This document shows positions 45,721 through 59,290 of a DNA stretch of 64,000 nt, piece after piece. The notes beneath the pieces are model-generated. The model was not told the DNA's origin. It searched no databases and saw only the letters and a program-made list of their open reading frames with translations. Source of the DNA: Anthoceros angustus (Eukaryota > Streptophyta > Anthocerotopsida > Anthocerotales > Anthocerotaceae); NCBI GenBank assembly GCA_010909165.1, contig VJWM01000044.1:1860001-1924000 (forward strand), given 5' to 3'. The position numbers were made by a program, and so were the translations under genes. The stretch's first letter is position 1; each line of letters opens with the position of its first letter.

Positions 45721-45967
45721 TGTGCGGCTTGCGTTGTTGTAAAGGCCTCGACTCACATGAATTTTTGACACGAAAAAGACGACGTTTCGGGCATCCATTT
45801 CGTTTCCCCTTGGCAGACACGCTGTTTCGGAGACCCTATTTCGTTTCCCGTTGGATTCTGAATCGGGTGGAGCAAAGCATTTTACATATGTAGGCTGCGC
45901 TGCTTGGGTGCTTCTGGATTCATCGTCCTGAGTCTGCAATCGGGGCGTCGGGCAGCAGCGGGGGAGG

Positions 45968-47692
45968 ATGGCCACAGCCACGGCGGCTGCAATGCATGGG
46001 GCCGTGTGCAACCGGGCTGCACCTGCTGGGGCTACCGCAATGTGTGTGTGCAGCAGCAGCGGCAATTCGAGCATCACTTCGCTCAGCTTCGACCACGCAC
46101 CAACTCCAGCAGCTGCTGCCCCAGCTCAGTGGCGCTGTAGCACCAGCTGGGCAGCCTGCGCCGGCCCGCTTTTGCGGCCTGCTGCCGGGTTCGGATCCAA
46201 GGTACTATCCTGCTGCGTGCTCGCTGCCGTCGGGTTTGTTGTTTTTAGTATCGAGAGGGATGCAATCGCCTTGCCGGTTTGAATTCGAAGGAATGCCGGC
46301 AGCCGGCCATCTGTCGCGGGCCCGAGGTCAGGGCACTTCCTCAGACAGTGCCTGCGAGCTGTGGAAGTGTTGTTTTGGGAGTCAAATGGTTTTGCTGCTG
46401 TTGCTGTGGTCACTGGCCACAGTCCTGGCAACAGCTGCCCTGCTTCCTATGTGATGCCGTTTGGTATGGTCGGGTGTCTCGGGTTTTGTTGAATGATGTG
46501 ATTGCGAGTTGATGTTTGAGGCCTCGAGGATTTCGGAGCTTGATGTAACTGGTGTGGGAGCTGCACTAGAGTTCAGCTGATAAATTACCATCAGGTGCTT
46601 CGTTGATTGGACTTGTCTAGTGGAGGTTGAAAAGAACGTCTGAAGGGCAACGTCAGCTTGATTCTCTAGATGACAAAAGAGGATCTCAAGATCGATGGAG
46701 CGTGCACGCCTATGGCGATATTCCAAACCAAGCTGAATCTGTGACTGCTTCTTCGGCAACCCTTACTCAGCCAGAGTACAGGGCTACTCCGGATATTGAG
46801 TATTTGCAGGTATGTGTTGCCGTTTTCCTGAAGCACTCGTGGCCACATGCTGATCTGTTTGCTCCGATGCTCAAGCGTTGGGTCATATTGGGTTCCAGGA
46901 GCTCCTTGCCATGCAACAATCTGGGCCGAGATCGATTGGTTTTTTTGGTACCAGGAACATGGGATTCATGCATCAGCAACTAATCGAGATTCTCAGTTAT
47001 GCAATGGTTATTACGGTCAGTTTTCTGCAATGAGACAAGCGTGCGGTTCCAAAGCGTTGTCAGTCCGGGTGTCTGTAATACTTGCTTTAGCAGAGTCAAG
47101 ACATTGATCGTCGATCGTATATTTGTAGAAAAACCATATCTACACTTCTGGAGCATCAGGAACAAATGCTGCCGTTATCAGGGGAGCTCTAAGGGGTGAA
47201 AGGCCAGATTTGTTGACTGTGATTTTACCTCAGAGTCTGAAGAAGCAACCTCCTGAAAGCCAGGAGCTCCTATCTAAGGTCAGTTGATGTGATTGAAGCC
47301 GTGCTGTGTGCTTCCCATTGTTGGGAAGTATCCAGGCACCGCTGGCGTAATGCTAATGCGGTCCACATTTTCAGGGAGAAATTGAAGCGTTGCGTTGTGT
47401 TCTCGCAGGTTCAGAATGTTGTAGAGATGCCTCAAAATGACTTGCTGCCGTTGTATGAAGCTAGCAGGTGAAGTGGTGGTTTTATTTCGTGTTGGAAACT
47501 TGAGTTCGGCGTCTAACTGTTTGTCGCTAAAATAATACTGTGGCTTGTGCTGGCAGGCTCTGCAACATGGACATCTTATCTCATGTGCAGCAAGTGATCT
47601 GTTTCGCCTTTCACGATAGCAATCTGCTCATGGAAACGTGCAGAGAAGCCAAAAACCTTCGCAAGATAGTCACATTGTTTTACCTGGACTGA
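45968..47692 (+). CDS. conserved plant protein with DprA/LOG-like Rossmann fold, probably plastid-targeted
   Basis: Six exons rebuilt by GT-AG sites and frame: 45968-46201, 46621-46809, 46899-47015, 47129-47278, 47409-47467, 47557-47692, giving 294 residues. Exon 1 (78 aa, rich in Ala/Ser/Thr, few acids) looks like a transit peptide. The core starts about residue 142, with IGFFGTRNMGFMHQQLIEIL, then YTSGASGTNAAVIRGAL, then LLTVILPQSLKKQPPESQEL, and ends with NLRKIVTLFYLD. The GTR...SGxxxGTN pattern recalls the nucleotide-binding DprA/SMF and LOG superfamily. Plant homologues are often labelled 'DNA recombination-mediator protein A'; I know of no proven role. Introns are 89-419 bp. Exon 1 to exon 2 (intron 46202-46620) is the least certain junction. 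It converges on the next gene, with 282 bp between stop codons. Confidence 0.85.
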
Positions 47693-47974
47693 AAGAGAAC
47701 AACCTGCCATTTTGTCCTAGACTAGGATTCTACCTCCCTGCACTTACCGTCCCACCTAGGTCATCTAAGTGATCCGGTGAAGAAATTGATCGGGCGTACA
47801 AACAAGTTTAAGCAGGTCGCTTGTTCGTGTTTAGGCACTAGGTCACTGTTGAACTTCGGAAAATGCTGGGATCAAAACACCGCTGAGAAAAATGATTTCC
47901 TCGACTCCTCAGATGCATACCAGCCTGCAAGGAGTTCAAAGTATGGCTATGGCCAGACCGGCATCTGTCCATGC

Positions 47975-50646
47975 TTAAGCAGAGTGCTCCTTGGATTTAC
48001 TCATTTGCCGATCAACGTACCAACTGGCATGTACTTGCAACCCAATACCAACCACGACTTTCGCTAATAGCAAGAAGATGTATGTCCCTACACACACAGA
48101 CAAGAAGATACTTGATCGACCTACGACATTGCCTCTAGGTACCAAGTAGGAATACAGAGGGATCAACGCCCGTATGACCTGCACGCGACGGCATTGGCTG
48201 TCAGTTCTGATCCAGTCCACTTCAAGAAGCAAATTACCAGAAGCTGGTGGATGCAATCACCGCATAGACTTACCACACAAGCTGGTGCGAGAGGTATAAA
48301 AGCAAGAGTCTTATGGACTTCATGGGACTGACTGCGAAGAGTCTGCGGAGGAGTCACATGGACAGTGAAATTCAAAAACTCACACCATCCTACAAGCAGG
48401 AGCAGAATCTACACTTCCTGGCGTACAGACAAACACAGTAAACATAAGAAGTGCAGGGGTCAACAGCATACCTGCTTGCAAAGGGAGAGGAGAAACTCAG
48501 AATAGGCTGCCGGCTTGATTTCATTGAACTTTGCAAGGAACGAATGCTTGATCAAGTCCACCAGAATCTCGCATACAACAATCTTGGACGCATTCTGGAG
48601 ACCACGCTGGTACTGTCAGAATGCTTATGATGGAACCCAGCGTTTCGACACCAAGAGGAACTCCATGCCCAAATCATAACACAGCATTGGAATGCCTCTT
48701 ACAACATCACAGAAAATACTTTCATCTTTACGGCAGCATGGTAAGAGCTGAAGATGAGGGGAAGACATCTGACCACAAAAAAGCTTGATACCCATGGCCT
48801 TTCAGCACTCATGACGTTTTGAGCCAATACAAACAGGAGGTGAATCATAATATGAAATCTCTCCACAATATCTGCGCGGAAAGCACGAGTGCTGCTTCAA
48901 CAGAAGAGCAAAGAAGCGTGCATAGATATCAACACTGCTTGTGGTCTGTAGTAGCCACGTACCAAGATAGGCCATTTTGTGAAGGTTTTCCTTCCCTAAT
49001 CGCTTAAAGACATTGCTCTTTATCTCGGCGAAGTTGTTTGATATAAGCATGGTTAGCAGAGCATTGTTCTGAGCCGTAATAGCTGCAGAAACTGTGACAG
49101 CCTGTGACATGATGATGAGCGAATGCAAACGTGGGGAAAGTCAAGGAGACCAAGAATCTTTCAGAACAGTACATACCAAGCAGCCAAACCACGAGGCAAC
49201 CGGAAAAGGATGAAGAGGATATAGAAGCAGGCAGTTCCAGTGCACAGATCAAATATGAAGTGGGCAGTTTTCTTGACGAGCCTCTCATTCGAGCAGTCTG
49301 CCACCCCAGCTGCAGAGTTCAGAATCACTTGCAAAACGTCTGCGGTGAGAGACTGGCAAAGCTTGTCAAAAATCTGCAAAGAACCCAAAATGACATCAAG
49401 ATTTGCATAATTGCAGCTCTGAAGCGACATAGGGTAGCTTTGGGGCATCAAATTGATAAGCAGGAGTAGCATGTGGACCTCAAGAACGTTATAGATGACA
49501 TAAAGCTTGACAGTGGCAGCCCCGCGAATCAGATGATATATGATGCTGATATCTGCAAGCCATCAAAGAGCCATTTTAGCACAAGCGGGACCAGAAATTC
49601 AGCATGCTCAAGGAAAGCAGCCATGGCATGAAACCACGTCAGCCATACCGCCTTACCAATCAACTGTAATACTCCAACTCCGCACAAAATAGCAATCAAG
49701 CAAGTCATGTCCGACAACTCATCAGCAGTCGGTCTCTGAAATTGCCTGCCATAAGTTTGTCAGCTTTCTGCCAAGGATACCAGTGTGCACGCTCGGAAAA
49801 GAAACAAGTTGCAAAACCAGGACAAACTTACTTCGATCTCCTAAGAAGCCGGTGCATGAACAAGAGTATCCTTGCTGGCATTACTGTGAAAAGAGACAGG
49901 AAGGAATCCAAGCAGACAAAGAAGCCGACGTCAATGAGCTGCAGATAACAAAAGGCGAAGCTGTAGTGAATACGGAAGCTGCGCAAAAAAGATGCAACCT
50001 CAGCTCCTACTCCAAACGCAAAAGCAAGCCCCCCTGAAACTCAGTAGTTGCATCCGTAATCCACGTGCCATCCCTACCAGCTCACACCTCCACGGCACGT
50101 GGAACATCGTATTATAAACCCGCTCTCTCTTCTGCGCAGATCCGGCCTGCGAGGAGCTTCGCAGAGCTCCCCCTCCGGTAAGCTCCCCGAGGAGATACTC
50201 CCAAGGCCGCACCACCCGAGCTCCACAACCTGCCACCAGAACCCCGAATTGGAATTCCCGCGACGGATCCCTCCCCGTTCCCCTACCACAGCACAATTGT
50301 CGTGATACGCACCTGCGCCACAGTGCTCCACCGCCGTCTCCCAATTGCGCATCTGCGGAGTGGAGGAGGATTGCGGCGAGCTGTCATTCCCGCGCTCCTG
50401 CTCCCGCTCCCGCTCCTGCTCCGTATGCTCCTGCGGACGATGCAGACACACACTCCCGATCACACTGGACGGCTCCGGCGACGCGGCCTCCGCTTGCACT
50501 GCAAAGCGGACGCACCCGGCGCCGTCGCCGCCGCTTCCCGCCATCTCCCGCATTCGGGAGCCGCAGCTGGATCCCTCAGAGCTTCCTGTGGCTCGGCGAG
50601 GTTTGTCTGCCTCGCTCCCGACTAAAACCTGGACGCCACGCCCCAT
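47975..50646 (-). CDS. POD1: POD1/TAPT1-family multi-pass membrane protein
   Basis: Homologue of Arabidopsis POLLEN DEFECTIVE IN GUIDANCE 1 and animal TAPT1, ER-associated membrane proteins. Minus-strand exons: 50646-50313, 50229-50078, 49938-49832, 49745-49657, 49552-49479, 49373 to ~49177, ~49125-48963, 48871-48774, 48594-48472, 48342-48274, 48178-47975. Family blocks in order: ERVYNTMFHVPWRCELLIDVGF, VMPARILLFMHRLL, RPTADELSDM, KLYVIYNVLEIFDKLCQS, NNALLTMLISNNFAEIKSNV, DIVERFHIM, DLIKHSFLAKFNEIKPAAYS, LAFIPLAPACVVIRAL. The first ~100 residues are poorly conserved, as usual. Frame continues upstream to 50,739 without an ATG, so I start at 50,646. The exon 6/7 junction (49,126-49,200) has no canonical acceptor in frame; an error or lesion is likely there. 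Total about 535 residues. The symbol rests on family identity only. Confidence 0.85.
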
Positions 50647-51400
50647 CGCGCTGTGCACTTTGGAATTTGCCGATGGCGGGATCCCGATGTTTACTGCCAA
50701 TTCGCTTCCTCCACCTAACCGGAGCTCGCTTTTCGCCAACGAATTTTGTCGTAATTTTAACCGGAGCTTGCTTTTCGCGAACGAATTTTGTCCATAAATT
50801 ATGAGGAGATTTTATTATGAAAAAGAGATGGAAAACCATCTACCCCGAACCCATTTTGTCCATAAATGGAGTGTCGCGGCCCGTTTCATATGAGAGGTTT
50901 CTTTGAATTTATCCGAATCGTACGGGAAAATGCGACGGGATTCTAGCACCTGAGGAAGGTGGTCGCGAAGCTTCCTCCGTTTAATCTGCGGTAGATACTG
51001 TAGAAGAGCGTCCGGTTCGGAGGCAGGTGCAGGTGAGCCTTCCCTTCCCTTCCCTCCCTCCTGCCTGCATAAATGCTGAGCTCGAAGCAAACCAGTCTGT
51101 CTTCCCCGGTTTTGAATCAGAGCGTTTCGTGGTGTTTCCAATCACGTTGGTCCAGAGTCCAGATTGCGCATTCACGTTCCCATTCGCATTGGCAATCGCA
51201 CTCTCACGGGCTCGTCGTCACTCGTCCTCATTCGCATTCGCATTCTCACAGGCTCGTTCGCTGTGATCAGCAGAGTAGTAAGGTAAGGTGTTACTGAAGG
51301 ACGCGATTCAGTGCTGTGCATTCTGGAAGACGGGAATCGGTTTCACGAGACGTGAGCAGGCAGTTTGAGACGTTTTCTTGTGGCATTGCCTTGTGAACAA
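50647..51400. promoter_or_regulatory. divergent intergenic region (putative bidirectional promoter)
   Basis: 754 bp between the start codons of the POD1-like (-) and flavin reductase (+) genes. Near the POD1 side is a direct repeat of about 30 bases (ACCGGAGCTCGCTTTTCGC... at 50,718 and again at 50,759), with TTTTGTCCATAAAT twice (about 50,783 and 50,857). On the other side are CT-rich runs, a TATA-like GCATAAATG near 51,066, and a cluster of CATTCGCATT/CACTC repeats (51,165-51,250) that may lie in the 5' UTR. Confidence 0.4.
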
Positions 51401-53196
<1,796 letters not shown>

Positions 53197-55104
53197 ATAG
53201 CCGGGGTCGTGTACATCACATGCATACATTTGTGTATAGCCGTCTGGCTTATTATTTATCAGGTGACGATGGCACAGCCAGCCACGCTCGAACAACCCTC
53301 ATCAATTGGTGCGCGCGAGTCAGCCACCTTTCTATTGAAGTATTTTTTATTTCAGTGTGGGAAAAGCCGCACGACTTACATTCCACAGATACTTGTCCCG
53401 CTCCTTCGAAACGTGAGGTAGGCCCTCATACTGCCAACTGCTCGTCTGCGATTGGCAGAAGAATTTGGGCTCAGCAGCATTTACGCTTGCTGCAGGGCAG
53501 CATCCGCTTTCCGCAGACAGACAAAAACCATTCATATGGGATGGACCACGGGGCGGCAAAAATAATGCGAAGCCCAAAATTGACAAGAGTTTTAGTTTCC
53601 ACCAATGCCGCTAATGCAACCACTTTGCATGGGACATGGGTTTGCCACCGTCCAAATCAATACGATCTCGCGGAAACCCTGCGAAACGAGCAAAGATCAA
53701 AGGGTGTGGTGTGTGAGCCGCAGTCACTGTTCTTCAATTTAGTCGTGAATTCTTCCATTCAGCTGACCTGCGGGATCCTCCTCAAAGCATACCAGCCCTA
53801 ACTGTGAAAGTTGTCACAGCATCCTGTCTGAACAGCCTGGAAAAACACTCGAAGTTAACTTGACGATCACTCATCCATTCTGTGAAGGATGTGAAAACGC
53901 TCCGTTATGAAGAGCGTGCAAGCATCTATGCAGCAAATGTCACTTACGTGTGGGAAGAACAGGCTTCAGAACCGGCTGTATTCCTAGGGCACCAACCATC
54001 TCCAAGATGGATTCATTGCCGGTTGCAAGAAACATCCGTAAGACGGGTTCAGTAAGCTTTCCTGCGTTCAATGTTTTCTGTGAAACCACCGTCTGGTCAG
54101 CTCATGGCAACGGATCTAGGCTGCAACATGCCTGCTTGCAATTGCTGCTCAACTCTGACACACCCCGCACTGCACTTCACTGAAGCATAGCATACAAGAC
54201 CTTCCGACACAGTCCACATCCGCCTGCCAGTCACAACAAAACCACCGAGACTACGTCACCAAGAACGGAAGCAAAGGCACCGACCAGCATACCCGAAAGA
54301 GCTCGAACACAATCATGTCCGGCAGGTTTCGCAGGCTCACGATGCGGTGTATGTTCGCGGCGGCCGCAGCCTTTGTGAGCGTGAGCAGAGATGGCGGGGA
54401 GCGGCCGGAGGTTGACATGCATCCCTCCCGTCAACTATTCGTGTGGCATGACGGAATCGACATAACTCCCCTTACAAGGACTGCAGCTGGCCTCGCACCT
54501 TTACTCCTCTTTTCTATCCATGCCATTTGAGCCTGAATGACGTCTTGCCCATGCCAGCAGCTGTAAGCTCGCACCCCGACCTCAATGACAGACCCGGCAT
54601 GCTGCTGCACCTCGGTCTGAATCCCTACATAGCAGGCCAGGCTTGCACAGGCTAACAAATGCGCTAAAAAGAAATGCTTCATCTGATTTGTGATGAAGTT
54701 GGAGAACTCTTAAGAAACCCTTTAACCTACACAAGACTCCATGCGCAGTCCATGGCCATGGCTAACTTAATCCTTCCTCTGCCTCGAAAATACTAAAATC
54801 TGATTTTGACATGTATATCTATATATGTCGCCTTCTAGGTTTTGTGTAAGCCAGTTCAGCTGATGCTTACTCACAGGCGTGAACGATTAGGTAGACCGCT
54901 CTCTGCACTCTAAGAAAATGAAGTATTTGCCATGGATATAATATGTGCCTCTTCCAGCCAGCCCCCGGATTCGGTGTAGGTTAATAATCACGGTGCAGCG
55001 ATTGCTTGATTCCTTCGACTTCACCATAAGGGCACTCCCGCTTCCCTGCGTCGGAGACCTAGCGTGGCGGGGAAGGGTTTAACGTGGACTGAGAGCCAAC
55101 TGGG
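53197..55104. other. intergenic, no confident gene
   Basis: Probably starts with the 3' UTR of the reductase. On the minus strand around 53,950-54,700 there are exon-like open stretches bounded by plausible AG/GT sites, including an 83-codon frame at 54,431-54,682 with a hydrophobic N-terminus. I could not join them into a known family. Treat as unproven. Confidence 0.35.
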
Positions 55105-55518
55105 ATGGCTTCGCTGGCTGCGGCCTGCCTGCCCTTCGCGTCTGCGGCTCCCTGCTCATCTTCCACAAGCGGTGAAGTGTTCAGAGTGAGCGGCTCATGT
55201 AGGCCATGTTTAGCGGCTTGGCGGGTACATGGTGGATGTGCGTCGGCTCTGCGGTGTTGCAGTCGTGGAGGTGCAAGGGCAATGGCACCTGACGAGGAGA
55301 AGATGACCAGGCGCTCGCCGCTCGACTTTCCTATTGAGTGGGACAGGCCGGCGCCGGGACGGCGGCCAGACATCTTTCCGCAATTCAGCCCTATGAAGAC
55401 GCCGCTGCCTCAACCTCTACCGGCTGATCCCCCTGAGGAAGAAGAGGAGGAGGATGAAAAGAAGGACCCGGAGGAAGATCCTGAGAAGGAGCCGGAAAAG
55501 CCTGATGTTCCTGCTTGA
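55105..55518 (+). CDS. small conserved plant acidic protein, probably plastid-targeted
   Basis: Intronless frame of 137 residues starting in good context (TGGGATGGCT). Residues 1 to about 60 are Ala/Ser/Cys/Arg-rich with hardly any acidic residues, as in a transit peptide. They are followed by a central block MTRRSPLDFPIEWDRPAPGR continuing RPDIFPQFSPMKTPLPQP, which I believe is highly conserved in green plants (recollection, not searched). The end (about 108-137) is a Glu/Asp/Lys/Pro tail. I know no function. The conserved block has no enzymatic motif; a structural or binding role in the chloroplast is only a guess. The neighbours give no hint. Confidence 0.8.
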   Translation: MASLAAACLPFASAAPCSSSTSGEVFRVSGSCRPCLAAWRVHGGCASALRCCSRGGARAMAPDEEKMTRRSPLDFPIEWDRPAPGRRPDIFPQFSPMKTPLPQPLPADPPEEEEEEDEKKDPEEDPEKEPEKPDVPA

Positions 55519-56753
55519 TGCTGTGCGAGTTTTGGTCGTGAGCAATGTATTCTGGCACCTTGTAGCTTTCTCTCCCGCTTTGAGCCATTTCTGTACACAT
55601 ACTTCATATATGATAGTATCGAGGCTGTCTCCGTTTCTCAGTTTGTGTTTGTTTCTGCTCTCGTCTGGTGCTCTCTTGCGCCTCCTTTTCGTTGTTGGAC
55701 TTGCTGGTGTAGCTAGCAACTCATTCTTCAAGCGTCGAAGACCTCTCGGTTTTACCTAAGTACGGGGCTTCCCCTGATGAGTCCTCTCCTGGCCTTTCCT
55801 GTTTTGACATGAAGAATCTGCTCTTATGCTGATGATCCTCTGATCCTCGTGCTTCAGTCGCTTGTTGGAAGCTTTGGCCTTGTTTACAATGTTTAGCCAT
55901 GGCAACGAGTGTGAAGTGACGAATATGTATTGTTGAAGCTGGTTGTATCTTTTGATCCGTCTTGCTCCATCCGTTGAGGCAGTGTATAATTTGACGACGG
56001 AAACCGACATAAGCTGCAAACAGGAACTGTGGAGAGTGGAGGGGAGCGGGGCCTTATCTAAGGTGAGAAATGCAGCAGGTAAGGTGAAACAGAATCTTAC
56101 AGTTCGAACAACACATTATCACAGATACTGTCGGATTAGACATATGTCTGTCTGGCGGGATTTAATTCTACAGCAGCACAGACGAATCTAAGACAAGCCA
56201 CAGCATCGCATTGACAACGGGACTTGGCAATTATGCATGTCCTTGCACGGGAATACAGTGATGGATGCATCTTGATTCCGCAAGTTTGGTTGGGATGAAC
56301 AAAATTGGTTGGGATGAACGAAAGTCCCCTTGTTCTGTGAGCCCCTAGTTGACCAACAAATTTCATGATACCATTGAAGAAGAACCTGTCTGCAAACAGG
56401 TGACAGGCTCTAAATGGTTCTTATAAATGTGTGTCCAAATGGCCAAATGGACACTTAGATGGGGTGCCTAAAGGGAGTGGATGCCCTTGGTGCAAGTAGC
56501 CTGGGCACACCATGGTACAAGTTGTTAAGTACCAGTCCCATGACGGAAATCCGTCCTTAGTGGACTTGAATAAAATTTTCTTTTCTTCTCTACCAGAATC
56601 GGGACACTGCCCAATTTGGCACCAACAGGCACTGAGAGAGCAAGCAGACGGAGATTCTTGCTCACTTCCCCTCTGTTACTCCACATTGGATCGATTGACG
56701 TACCAACAGCTGACAAGCAACTACACAAGCAGCCTGACTATGAAGAATCCGAA
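55519..56753. other. intergenic, no gene seen
   Basis: Contains a short direct repeat (TTGGTTGGGATGAAC at about 56,287 and 56,305). Open frames are short and unrecognised. Confidence 0.4.
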
Positions 56754-57296
56754 TCAAGCTCTATCTGAGATGTTTATCTCTGGACCTGTACCCGGTGCTT
56801 CACCTAGCCGGGCACCATCCTGTCTTGCAGCATACAACTTTTGCTCCAGGTCATCGACGCTCTTGTGAAACGCTCCGGAAAGAGAAGCCTTATGGAATTC
56901 TTCAGTGACGCCTGGCTTACTGCTGCCCTTTGTCGTGTAGCCCCAGGAGATGACAGTAGTTCCAGGGTCGGGGCCATCCGTGAGGCGAAGCCAGCCAGTA
57001 TAATCCGTCAATCCAACGCTGCTGTCCTCCACAACGTAGGCATACGCATGGTTCTCCAAATCCAGTTCGATAAGCCGCTCGTAATAATAGGCGCCGTTTG
57101 CACCGATCACGTACCGCACTGCTCCGAGCGATTGAGGTTGCCCTGACGACAGTGTCGATGACACACCTGGCAGCCAGCGTCCCAAATCTATGAAGTCACC
57201 GACCAGAGCCCAGACATCGTCCACAGGAGCTTTAATATGCCTGCTGATGGAGAGTGTCCACAGCGGTCGCGAGCTGTCACTCCCTTCCCCCGCCAT
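56754..57296 (-). CDS. SRPBCC / polyketide cyclase (lachrymatory-factor-synthase-like) protein
   Basis: Intronless, 180 residues, the full length of this plant family. SRPBCC proteins form a helix-grip pocket for hydrophobic ligands; lachrymatory factor synthase, Bet v 1 and PYR/PYL receptors share the fold. Seen: an opening strand LWTLSISRHIKAPVDDVWAL, VGDFIDLGRWLPGVSS (the 'VW..V.DF..L..W.P' signature), GAVRYVI, YYYERLIELD, a central AYAYVVEDSSVGLTDYTGWL, a strand TTVISWGYTT, and a C-terminal helix FHKSVDDLEQKL. The upstream GTG at 57,317 would add 7 residues; I chose the ATG at 57,296 (MAGEGSD). There is no signal peptide, so it is probably cytosolic. The ligand is unknown. A second family member lies at about 61.2 kb on the opposite strand. 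Confidence 0.88.
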   Translation of the reverse strand: MAGEGSDSSRPLWTLSISRHIKAPVDDVWALVGDFIDLGRWLPGVSSTLSSGQPQSLGAVRYVIGANGAYYYERLIELDLENHAYAYVVEDSSVGLTDYTGWLRLTDGPDPGTTVISWGYTTKGSSKPGVTEEFHKASLSGAFHKSVDDLEQKLYAARQDGARLGEAPGTGPEINISDRA

Positions 57297-59060
57297 CTTC
57301 TGAAGGTACGCTTCCACAACTATTCCAATACTCTCAGGCTGTAATCAGTCATGCATGTGTGAGGAATCCCGCTACTTCTGAGGTCTGCTGTTGTGCTGCT
57401 CTTGAGGCCTTGGAAACAATCGGCGGACCGGAGCCATCACTGGCCACACACAGTGACAGCTGGCATACCTCCTGCATCACATTCTGAAGCAGGAAGCTCG
57501 CTCAGCACTAGAGACGTGTGCGGAAGTGTGAAGTAGACGCGAGGGCGGAGCCGGCGTGAGGTCTGTCTCCTTGTCACAGTCGATGTAAGTGCACGTGTCA
57601 GGACGGCCGGGATGGACGGCTTAATTTGTGGTAAGGATGTCTTGTCATGTAGACTGAAGCTAAGTTGTTCCCCGTTAAAGTTGCCAGTCCTCTGCTGTTG
57701 TGCTGTTGAAAGGCGCGGTCCCGCCGGTTGTCCATGGGATTATGCCCTTGCCTTGTTTTACAGTCTGTCAAGGCTGACCTATCGCTTTGCGGTGCTGGAG
57801 GCGAAGGAAAAGGAGGGTGCGGAAGACCATGATAAGCCTTAAAACTTTTCTTTCTCCATGTTCAAGGTTTTGACAACCTGGCTCTTGTGGTGGAACGCTT
57901 CGTTAGTGTGTGCTTTCATGCTCACCAGGGCATTGCTCGTCAGCGATGCTTGCGGAAATACGTGCTGCAGGCCTGCTCGCTTCTGGGGCGCTGTGCAGTG
58001 TCTGCCTTTCTCAGGAGCCCTTTCCCTTTTGGATTGCATAGATCTGTGCCCCTTGCATGCAGATGCAGGCACTAAGCGGGTGCTTGAGACTTTTGCGACA
58101 CTTGCTCCCCGGATTAGGGCCATTGTGTTGGCTTAGCACCTGGCGCTGGTTTGTGATGTAGGTGCCGTGACCGGTCTGGGAATGTCGTGTTGATTCTTTT
58201 CCTGTGGCAGTGAACCCTGAGGTGAATGTCAACGGCGGAGTGTGTGATCCCTGGTCCTTGGATTCAGGGTTGAGATCATTCATGCAGTCTGGCTGAAGAT
58301 GTAGGTTACATTCGCATTAGATAAGCTGGTGTAGAAAAGTTGTGACGTTTGAGGTAGATTACCCTGCCAAGCCATCGTCATTGCGTTGTGTAGGTTTTGT
58401 TTGCTGAGCAGTTGGTGGAGTATCGTTCCCTTGCTAGGTGATGGCAGACATGTTCGGGTTCCGTCCCCGTGCAGGATCTCTCGGAAAGAAAGCTTCCTGT
58501 TCAGATTCATTCTCCGGCAGGTTGGTGAACTTGTGGCCAGGCCCGTCCACCTACTTGCGTACAAACATAAAAAGTAGTATGTAGTGAAAGATGGAAATGC
58601 CTCCCGACAGGAGTCTGTCAGTAAGGACCGTCTTCAACGTTAAAAAATGTGTGCCCTTTGATTTTGCAAAATCTTTGGTTGCAATGGGCTTTGTACATAC
58701 ATGTTTGGTGGTCAGCGGGGCTGCAAGAATGGGGTGAAGTGTGACGATCCGTGTTTGGAATTGGCAGGGTGAGGGAAGTGCAGACCCAGGGAGGTAAGGT
58801 ACTCACTCGTCGGGTAGTGGAAGTCAAAGTGTCGATTGAAGTTCGAGTGGGTTGAAGGCCCGAGGGTGTTAGGAGCGAAGTGCATGCCAGGGTCTCTTGT
58901 ACGTCATGCATGAATACACCCTAGCCTCCGGGACCATAACTCTGAGCACTGTTATGTGTGCATACCGTAAAGAGGAATGCGTCTAAAATCCGGCCTGAGG
59001 TTGATGCAGAAGTGGTGCCCTAGCCTGACGTGGAGGTGTGGATGAGGTGGACGGGAAGCG
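57297..59060. other. intergenic, no confident gene
   Basis: Upstream region of the minus-strand SRPBCC gene, followed by sequence without recognisable coding. Open frames at 57,858-58,136 and 58,280-58,564 show no family motifs. Confidence 0.4.
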
Positions 59061-59290
59061 CTGGCGAGGCAAGGCAAGGGAAGGCAAAGCAAGGCAAAGC
59101 AAGGCAAGCTCGCTCGCTCGTTCGTTGCCGTTGCGAAGTTACGGTGCGTTGCGTTGCGTTGCGTTGCGATGCCTGTCTGTCTCCCATCACCTCCCACCTT
59201 CTTTTTGGGCAGCAGCTCACATGCTTGGCGAGCCTCTTTTCCACCCACCCACTCCACTCCACTCCACTCCACTCCACTCCACTCCACTCT
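59061..59290 (+). repeat. cluster of microsatellites
   Basis: In order: (GCAAG/GCAAA)n at about 59,064-59,108, GCTCGCTCGCTCGTTCGTTG, (GCGTT)n at about 59,142-59,168, and (CCACT)n at about 59,243-59,289. Three pentanucleotide arrays lie within 230 bases. Confidence 0.85.

Noticed and set aside
54431-54682. 83-codon minus-strand frame with a hydrophobic start (MKHFFLAHLLACASLACYV)
   Set aside because: Could be a small secreted protein or an exon, but no family match, and neighbouring exon-like pieces could not be joined; kept only as a note.
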